64,000 bases of DNA from Streptantibioticus parmotrematis (GTDB lineage Bacteria; Actinomycetota; Actinomycetes; Streptomycetales; Streptomycetaceae): assembly GCF_019890615.1 (NCBI RefSeq), contig NZ_JAINVZ010000007.1, forward strand, positions 222,131 through 286,130, written 5' to 3'. The notes under the pieces are model-generated. The model was not told where the DNA came from. It saw only the letters and a list, made by a program, of their open reading frames with translations, and ran no database searches. The translations under genes were made by a program, and so were the position numbers. Position 1 is the first letter of the stretch; each line of letters starts with the position of its first letter. Of this stretch, positions 59,481 through 64,000 are shown piece after piece.

Positions 59481-60558
59481 CGTGGGCCTCCGCCGCGTCC
59501 ACGGCGCCGGCACCGGGCTCGGTGACAGCTCCGCGCTCGGCCCCGGTGACGGGCCCGGCGACGGCATCCGCCCCGGCCCCGGTGACGCCATCCGCCCCGG
59601 CCCCGGTGACGGGCTCGGCACCCGCCCCGGTGACGGGCCCGGCAACGGTTCCAAGCGCGGCCTCGGCGCCCGGCTCCGCCCCCTCGCCGTCCGTCCCCGG
59701 CGGATCGAAGCGGTAGCCGACGCCCCAGACCGTGCTGATCAGGCGGGGGCGGGCCGGGTCCGCCTCGACCTTCTCGCGCAGTCGCCGTACGTGCACCGTC
59801 ACCGTCGACAGGTCGCCGAACTCCCAGCCCCACACGCGGTGCATCAGCTCCTCGCGGCCCAGCACCCGCCCCGGGTGCCGGAGGAAGAACGCCAGCAGGT
59901 CGAACTCCCGGATGGTCAGGGCGAGTTCCTCGCCGTCGCGGGTGGCGCGGCGGGCCGCGGGGTCGAGGGCGAGCGGACCCGAGCGCAGCCATGGCCCCGG
60001 CGCGGGCGACGTGCCCGCCCTGCGCAACACGGATTCCACGCGCAACACCAGTTCGCGCGGGCTGAACGGCTTGGTCACGTAGTCGTCCGCGCCGACCTCC
60101 AGACCCAGGATGCGGTCGTCCTCCTCGCCCCGCGCGGTCAGCATCACCACCGGAACCGGTCCGCGCTCGCGTATCCGGCGGCAGACCTCCAGGCCGTCGA
60201 GCCCGGGCAGCATCAGGTCCAGCACGACCAGGTCGGGGGCGAGCCGGGCCGTGCGGGCCAGCGCGGTCGGCCCGTCGGCGGCGCGGTCCACCGCGAACCC
60301 GGCGCGTTGCAGATAGCCGGTCACCACCTCGGCGACCGTCGGGTCGTCGTCCACGACCAGCACCCGTCGCGGCGCACCTGCGCCATCCGCGTCCCCACCG
60401 GTCTCCCCTGAAGGCGAGCCTGAGAGCGAGGCTGAAGGCGAGCCGCCCGACCGCACGCCGGAATCCGGGGCGGCGGCGACGTCCGTCGCGTCGTGCGTCG
60501 TCGCGCCGTCCGCGTCGTCCGGGCGGTCGGCGGGGCTGGGCAGGGGGTTTCCGGTCAC
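59473..60558 (-). CDS. OmpR-family response regulator with long disordered tails
   Basis: A 361-aa regulator. An N-terminal extension of about 63 residues rich in Asp, Gly, Ser and Thr precedes the receiver domain (VLVVDDDPTVAEVV). The phospho-acceptor is D114 (VVLDLMLPGLDG), and the conserved Lys is K163 (VTKPFSPREL). The winged-helix DNA-binding domain covers about 195-290 (HRVWGWEFGDLSTVTVHVRR). The last 65 residues repeat PVTGAGAEPVTGAGADGVTG-like units, encoded by degenerate repeats of the ACCCCGGTGACG type. Normal OmpR regulators are about 230 aa. Confidence 0.92.
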   Translation of the reverse strand: MTGNPLPSPADRPDDADGATTHDATDVAAAPDSGVRSGGSPSASLSGSPSGETGGDADGAGAPRRVLVVDDDPTVAEVVTGYLQRAGFAVDRAADGPTALARTARLAPDLVVLDLMLPGLDGLEVCRRIRERGPVPVVMLTARGEEDDRILGLEVGADDYVTKPFSPRELVLRVESVLRRAGTSPAPGPWLRSGPLALDPAARRATRDGEELALTIREFDLLAFFLRHPGRVLGREELMHRVWGWEFGDLSTVTVHVRRLREKVEADPARPRLISTVWGVGYRFDPPGTDGEGAEPGAEAALGTVAGPVTGAGAEPVTGAGADGVTGAGADAVAGPVTGAERGAVTEPGAGAVDAAEAHGV

Positions 60559-60668
60559 GCTTCGAGTCTCGCACCGGGGCCGCCCGGCCGGTCCGCGTGC
60601 GGCGGCAGCGCGGCCTCACGTCCGTGTTTCGTAAGGATCGGATGTCCGGTTCGCGTATTTCGTCTCCG

Positions 60669-60681
60669 TAGGGTGAAGCGC
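60669..60681 (+). promoter_or_regulatory. Probable leaderless promoter of the GT2 operon
   Basis: TAGGGT at 60669-60674 is followed by 7 nt and GTG 60682. The gap to the divergent response-regulator start is about 120 bp. Confidence 0.5.
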
Positions 60682-61449
60682 GTGACCGATACCCCTCACT
60701 CACCCGGCGGAAGCCGGGTTCCCGCGCCCGTCGACGTCGTCCTGCCGTGTCTGGACGAGGCCGAGGCCCTGCCCTGGGTGCTGGACAGGATCCCGAGCGG
60801 CTGGCGGGCGATCGTCGTCGACAACGGTTCGACCGACGACTCCGCCCGGCTGGCCGCGTCGCTCGGCGCGTACGTCGTGCACGAGCCGGTACGCGGATTC
60901 GGCGCCGCCTGCCACGCCGGGCTGCGCGCCGCCACCGCCGAGGTCGTGTGCTTCCTCGACTGCGACGCCTCGCTCGACCCGGCGCAGCTGCCCCGGGTCG
61001 CGGGTCCGGTGCTCGACGGCGACGCCGACCTCGTACTCGGCCGCCGCAGGCCCACCGCGCGTGGCGCCTGGCCGCTGCACGCGCGGCTGGCCAACCGCGA
61101 ACTGGCCCGCCTCATCCACCGCCGCACCGGTCTGCGGTTGCACGACCTGGGCCCGATGCGGGCCGTCCGCCGCGAACCGATGCTGGCGCTCGGGCTGACG
61201 GACCGGCGCTCCGGCTACCCGCTGGAGACCGTGGTCGCCGCCGCCGACGCGGGCTGGCGGGTGCGCGAGCTGGACGTGTCGTACGCGCCGCGCGCGGGCC
61301 GTTCCAAGGTCACCGGGACGTGGCGCGGCACCTGGAACGCGGTGCGCGACATGCGCGCGGTCCTCAACCGTCCACCGGCGGCCGGCCCGGCGACGACGCC
61401 GGAACGCGACGCGCTGCCGCGTACGGCGACGGGGACGGTGATCCGATGA
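60682..61449 (+). CDS. Family 2 glycosyltransferase
   Basis: A 255-aa cytoplasmic GT-A glycosyltransferase. DVVLPCLDEAEALPW begins the nucleotide-sugar domain, VVDNGSTDDSARLAA follows, and CFLDCDASLDP contains the DxD metal site. GSGYPLETVVAA-like and RAGRSKVTGTWRGTW segments resemble dolichyl-phosphate mannose synthase-like enzymes. It starts the rightward trio and is coupled to the DUF2064 gene (ATGA). Probable substrate: a lipid or small-molecule acceptor. Confidence 0.9.
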   Translation: MTDTPHSPGGSRVPAPVDVVLPCLDEAEALPWVLDRIPSGWRAIVVDNGSTDDSARLAASLGAYVVHEPVRGFGAACHAGLRAATAEVVCFLDCDASLDPAQLPRVAGPVLDGDADLVLGRRRPTARGAWPLHARLANRELARLIHRRTGLRLHDLGPMRAVRREPMLALGLTDRRSGYPLETVVAAADAGWRVRELDVSYAPRAGRSKVTGTWRGTWNAVRDMRAVLNRPPAAGPATTPERDALPRTATGTVIR

Positions 61450-62174
61450 GCGTTCCGTACGATCGCGGCACCGTGGCCGTGTCACCGAGGCCGACCGCAG
61501 CCCCGACCGCAGCCCCGATCCCGGACCCGATCCCGGACCCGACCGGCCCGACGACGCTGCTCGTCATCGCCAAGGAACCGGTCCCGGGGCGGGTGAAGAC
61601 CCGGTTGACGCCGCCGTACTCGCCCGGTCAGGCCGCCGCGCTGGCGGAGGCGGCGTTGCGCGACACGCTGGACGTCGTGTCGCGAGCGCCGGCCCGGCGC
61701 AGGGTGCTGGTGCTCGACGGGCGGCCCGGACCGTGGGTGCCCGCCGGGTTCGAGGTGCTGCCGCAGGCCGGTGGCGGGCTGGACGAACGGCTCGCCGCCG
61801 CCTTCGCCGCGCACGCGGACGGACCCACGCTGCTGATCGGCATGGACACCCCGCAGGTCACCGCCGACCTCCTCGCGCCCGCGCTCGCGCCGGACGCCTG
61901 GCGGGAGTGCGACGCGTGGTTCGGGCCCGCGCGGGACGGCGGCTTCTGGGCGCTGGGGCTGGCCGCGCCCGACCCGGCCCTGCTGCGCGGCGTCCCGATG
62001 TCCACCGCTCACACCGGCGCCGTCCAGCGCGCCCGGCTGACGGCGGCGGGGCTGCGGGTACGGGACCTGCCGCGACTGCGGGACGTGGACACCGCCGCCG
62101 ACGCGATCTCGGTGGCGCGACAGGCTCCGGGATCGCGCTTCGCCGCCCGGCTGGCGGGGTTCGCCGCCTCATGA
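61446..62174 (+). CDS. DUF2064 / TIGR04282-type nucleotidyl/glycosyltransferase-fold protein
   Basis: A 242-aa protein of the family annotated TIGR04282 (arsenosugar-biosynthesis-like glycosyltransferase) or DUF2064. LLVIAKEPVPGRVKTRLTPP is the signature start after a Pro/Asp repetitive tail (PIPDPIPDP), with LLIGMDTPQVTADLL and WFGPARDGGFWALGL following. The name does not imply arsenic metabolism here. It is overlapped at both ends (ATGA) by its neighbours. Confidence 0.87.
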   Translation: MSVPYDRGTVAVSPRPTAAPTAAPIPDPIPDPTGPTTLLVIAKEPVPGRVKTRLTPPYSPGQAAALAEAALRDTLDVVSRAPARRRVLVLDGRPGPWVPAGFEVLPQAGGGLDERLAAAFAAHADGPTLLIGMDTPQVTADLLAPALAPDAWRECDAWFGPARDGGFWALGLAAPDPALLRGVPMSTAHTGAVQRARLTAAGLRVRDLPRLRDVDTAADAISVARQAPGSRFAARLAGFAAS

Positions 62175-62851
62175 GCACCAGCACGACAACAGAGTTGACG
62201 CCACGTCAGCACCGGACGCCCTGGGTGGACGACCCCTATTCCCACGCGTTGCGCACCGGTCGCGGTCCGCTCTTCCTGCGGCGCAGCGACGGCTGGATGC
62301 TGCCGCTTGAGGTCGAACGGTGGTGTGCCGAACCGGATGCCGCCGACACGGAGTTGCTGCGCCGGTGCCGCGGCCCGGTGCTCGACATCGGCTGCGGTCC
62401 CGGCCGGTTGGTCACCGCGCTCACCGCGTACGGGCTGCCCGCGCTGGGGCTCGACGTCAGCCCGGCGGCGGTGGCCCGGACGCGGGGGATGGGCGGGGCG
62501 GTGCTGCGGCGTTCGGTCTTCGAGCCAGTGCCGGGGGAGGGCCGCTGGGTCACCGCGCTGCTCGCCGACGGCAACGTGGGGATCGGTGGCGACCCGGCCG
62601 CGCTGCTGCGGCGTGTACGTCAACTCGTCGCTGTGAGCGGGGTGTTGCTGGTCGAGGCGGACGCGTACGACGTGGACGAGCGGTTCACGGTACGGGTGGA
62701 GGACGCCTTCGGGCGGTACGGCGAGGAGTTCCCGTGGGCGCGGGTGGGCAGCGCGGGAGTGGTGGAGGCGGCGGAGGCCGTGGGGTGGGCGCCGCTGGAG
62801 CACTGGACGTGCGACGGCCGCCGATTCGTCACCCTGCGACCGGCCGCCTGA
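62171..62851 (+). CDS. Class I SAM-dependent methyltransferase
   Basis: A 226-aa methyltransferase: motif I VLDIGCGPGRLVTALTAYGL near residue 74, then LGLDVSPAAVARTRG. A short WVDDPYSHALRTGRGP N-terminus is conserved among actinobacterial relatives of this cassette. It is third in the coupled trio with GT2 and DUF2064, so it should modify the same product. Substrate unknown. Confidence 0.88.
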   Translation: MSTSTTTELTPRQHRTPWVDDPYSHALRTGRGPLFLRRSDGWMLPLEVERWCAEPDAADTELLRRCRGPVLDIGCGPGRLVTALTAYGLPALGLDVSPAAVARTRGMGGAVLRRSVFEPVPGEGRWVTALLADGNVGIGGDPAALLRRVRQLVAVSGVLLVEADAYDVDERFTVRVEDAFGRYGEEFPWARVGSAGVVEAAEAVGWAPLEHWTCDGRRFVTLRPAA

Positions 62852-62863
62852 GCCGCGCGACCC

Positions 62864-62892
62864 GGGGGCGGTCGGCCGAGCCGACCGCCCCC
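62864..62892. terminator. Bidirectional terminator after the GT2 operon
   Basis: GGGGGCGGTCGGC and GCCGACCGCCCCC form a perfect 13-bp stem with a 3-nt loop. Confidence 0.85.
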
Positions 62893-62936
62893 GCCGCGAC
62901 CTACCGGCTGAGTCGACCGCCCGCCGCGACCTACCG
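62882..62936. repeat. Tandem duplication across the membrane-protein stop codon
   Basis: CGACCGCC...GCCGCGACCTACCG occurs at 62882-62906 and, 2 bases shorter, at 62914-62936. CTA at 62931-62933 is the stop of the leftward gene; the other copy has CTA in the same frame at 62901. Confidence 0.8.
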
Positions 62937-63371
62937 CCGCCGCCCCAGCAGGACCCGTACGACCCCCGTCACCCCCGCCACCACGCCCACCGCGACCAGC
63001 CAGTCGCGCACGTAATCCAGCGGCAGCACCGTCGGGTTGGCCGCCGGGCGCGGGGTGAGGATCGCCGGGAGGGCGACCACCGTCAGGCACGCCGCCGTGA
63101 ACAGGCCCGCGCGCAGCGGCCCGCGCCACGGTCCGTCACGCGGCACGAGCAGCGCGCCCACCGCAAGCGTGATCGGCACCAGCACCCCGTCGTGCAGCAG
63201 CACCGCGCCCACCAGCCACCGCACGACGTCCCACGGGTCCCGGATGTAGGGATCGGTCAGCAGGATCGACAGTCCCACGCCCATCCCCGCCAGCCCGAGC
63301 GCGCCGCACGCCGCTCGGGCCGCTCGCGCCGCCCGCGTCACTCGTGTCGCCCGTGTCGCCCGTGTCCTCAC
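62931..63371 (-). CDS. Small integral membrane protein, partner of molybdopterin oxidoreductase
   Basis: A 146-aa protein with an Arg/Ala-rich start (TRATRATRVTRAARAARAAC) and four hydrophobic segments. GTG 63371 overlaps the stop of the oxidoreductase gene (GTGA), so the two are translationally coupled. It may anchor the oxidoreductase or pass electrons to it, but there are no heme or metal ligands that I can point to. Function is inferred only from position. Confidence 0.75.
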   Translation of the reverse strand: MRTRATRATRVTRAARAARAACGALGLAGMGVGLSILLTDPYIRDPWDVVRWLVGAVLLHDGVLVPITLAVGALLVPRDGPWRGPLRAGLFTAACLTVVALPAILTPRPAANPTVLPLDYVRDWLVAVGVVAGVTGVVRVLLGRRR

Positions 63372-64000
63372 GTCAGCACCTCGATCCTGGTGACCCACTT
63401 GGTCTGGAGCACCCCGGGCCGGTTCGGGGCGATGATGCGCGCGGGGTAGCCGTGGTCGTGGTCGAGCGGTCGTCCGCCCAGCGACACCGCCAGCAATGTC
63501 AGCGGATCGCGCGCGTACGAGGCCCCCATCTCGGTGACCGCGTAGTTGCCGCCGCGTTCCAGGGAGACGATCCGCACCGGTGCGTCGTGCGGTGCCTGCG
63601 CGCGGTCGAGCAGGTCCCGCAGCGGTACGCCCGTCCAGTGCGCGTTCTGGCTCCAGCCCTCGACACAGGAGATAGGGAGGACGGCGGAATGCTGGGGCAG
63701 CGCGGTTAGTTGACTGTACGTCAGTTCGTACGGCGACGGTCCGGTGACGCGCAGCCGCCAGCCCGCGAGGCGGGTGCCGGTGATGCCCGCCTGCGCGGCC
63801 GTGCGGTTGACCGGAAGGGACTGCGGGCCGTCGCCGGGGCGGCGCGGGGCGAGCAGGTCGGTGACCTTGAGCGGGGTGAACGCCTGCCCGACCGTCGCCA
63901 GCGTCACCCCGCCCGCCGCGGTCAGCACGGCGGCGACGAAGGATCGGCGGTCGGCCGCGTCCGGGTCGGCCGGGCGCGGCCCCCGCAGCCCCCCCCGCCC
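63368..64000 (-). CDS. Molybdopterin-dependent oxidoreductase (sulfite-oxidase fold), 5' end beyond window
   Basis: The frame is open to the right-hand edge. The visible 210 residues contain RRSFVAAVLTAAGGVTLATVG (likely the last part of a membrane or Tat-like anchor) and an oxidoreductase molybdopterin-binding domain: VTGPSPYELTYSQLTALPQ, LPISCVEGWSQNAHWTGVPL with the Mo-ligating Cys, and the DHDHGYPARIIAPNRPGVLQ block. Such proteins are sulfite-oxidase or MsrP-like enzymes located at or outside the membrane. Electron partner unknown. Confidence 0.85.
   Translation of the reverse strand, partial: GRGGLRGPRPADPDAADRRSFVAAVLTAAGGVTLATVGQAFTPLKVTDLLAPRRPGDGPQSLPVNRTAAQAGITGTRLAGWRLRVTGPSPYELTYSQLTALPQHSAVLPISCVEGWSQNAHWTGVPLRDLLDRAQAPHDAPVRIVSLERGGNYAVTEMGASYARDPLTLLAVSLGGRPLDHDHGYPARIIAPNRPGVLQTKWVTRIEVLT

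Noticed and set aside
59510..59660. CRISPR-like spaced repeats
   Set aside because: The repeats are degenerate, contiguous and in frame within the response-regulator coding sequence.
1..64000. rRNA, tRNA, cobalamin or other known riboswitches
   Set aside because: None was recognised. In particular no B12-riboswitch-like element was seen before meaA despite its B12 dependence; a covariance-model search would be needed to exclude divergent ones.

Overview
The window is a chromosomal stretch of a high-GC actinomycete, almost certainly a Streptomyces. The signs are very high third-position GC, GTG starts, several apparently leaderless genes, a SpoIIE-type phosphatase with a GAF and an anti-sigma-like ATPase domain, an F420/luciferase-type oxidoreductase, and a crotonyl-CoA reductase/MeaA cluster whose order matches what I recall from Streptomyces. 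About 50 genes are supported. No rRNA, tRNA, CRISPR array or known riboswitch was recognised.

Layout. 0-7.5 kb: the end of a PcaD-PcaC fusion (aromatic catabolism), a metallo-beta-lactamase-fold hydrolase, exonuclease III, a cupin, a secreted PNGase A-like amidase, a small TfoX-C protein, a ZIP metal transporter and two small actinobacterial proteins. 7.5-13.0 kb: an AT-richer accessory island bounded by a perfect 29-bp direct repeat. It holds a decayed IS630-type transposase, a leftward operon (84-aa protein, DUF6879-like protein, Scr1/DUF5753-type HTH regulator, small membrane protein) and a rightward operon (CLGC protein, DUF7848-like protein, radical SAM/SPASM-like enzyme, 115-aa unknown). 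13.0-18.2 kb: a self-sufficient P450-reductase fusion divergent from a PimM-like PAS-LuxR regulator, then a MarR gene and an isochorismatase-fold gene lacking the catalytic Cys.

18.4-24.7 kb: a pyrimidine (or hydantoin) catabolic operon of ureidopropionase, class III aminotransferase, dihydropyrimidinase, LLM flavin/F420 oxidoreductase and NCS1 permease, apparently a whole uptake-to-transamination route. 24.7-30.1 kb: an FAD desaturase-like oxidoreductase, an SCP2-like protein, a gamma-glutamyltransferase homologue and glycerate kinase. 30.2-40.2 kb, all leftward: 3-hydroxyacyl-CoA dehydrogenase (duplicated), TetR, ccrA, meaA, MaoC hydratase, acyl-CoA dehydrogenase, psd and pssA. This is the ethylmalonyl-CoA module followed by phosphatidylethanolamine synthesis. 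No CitE-type lyase gene lies in it.

40.7-50.0 kb: an Rv2578c-like radical SAM protein, an SRPBCC protein, an MFS exporter fused to three carboxypeptidase-regulatory-like domains, a GT-C-like membrane protein and a PAS-GAF-PP2C-ATPase regulator. 50.3-56.3 kb: a methyltransferase, then a four-hydrolase operon (M55, M20, S9, S66). A 62-bp perfect palindrome lies directly upstream of its leaderless promoter; its centre resembles a DasR/HutC-type operator and its arms contain DnaA-box-like nonamers. 56.4-64 kb: an epimerase, a short PhzF-like protein, a two-component system, and a translationally coupled GT2-DUF2064-methyltransferase trio facing a membrane protein and a molybdopterin oxidoreductase cut by the window end.

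A recurring oddity is that at least six genes have short tandem duplications spanning their own stop codon.
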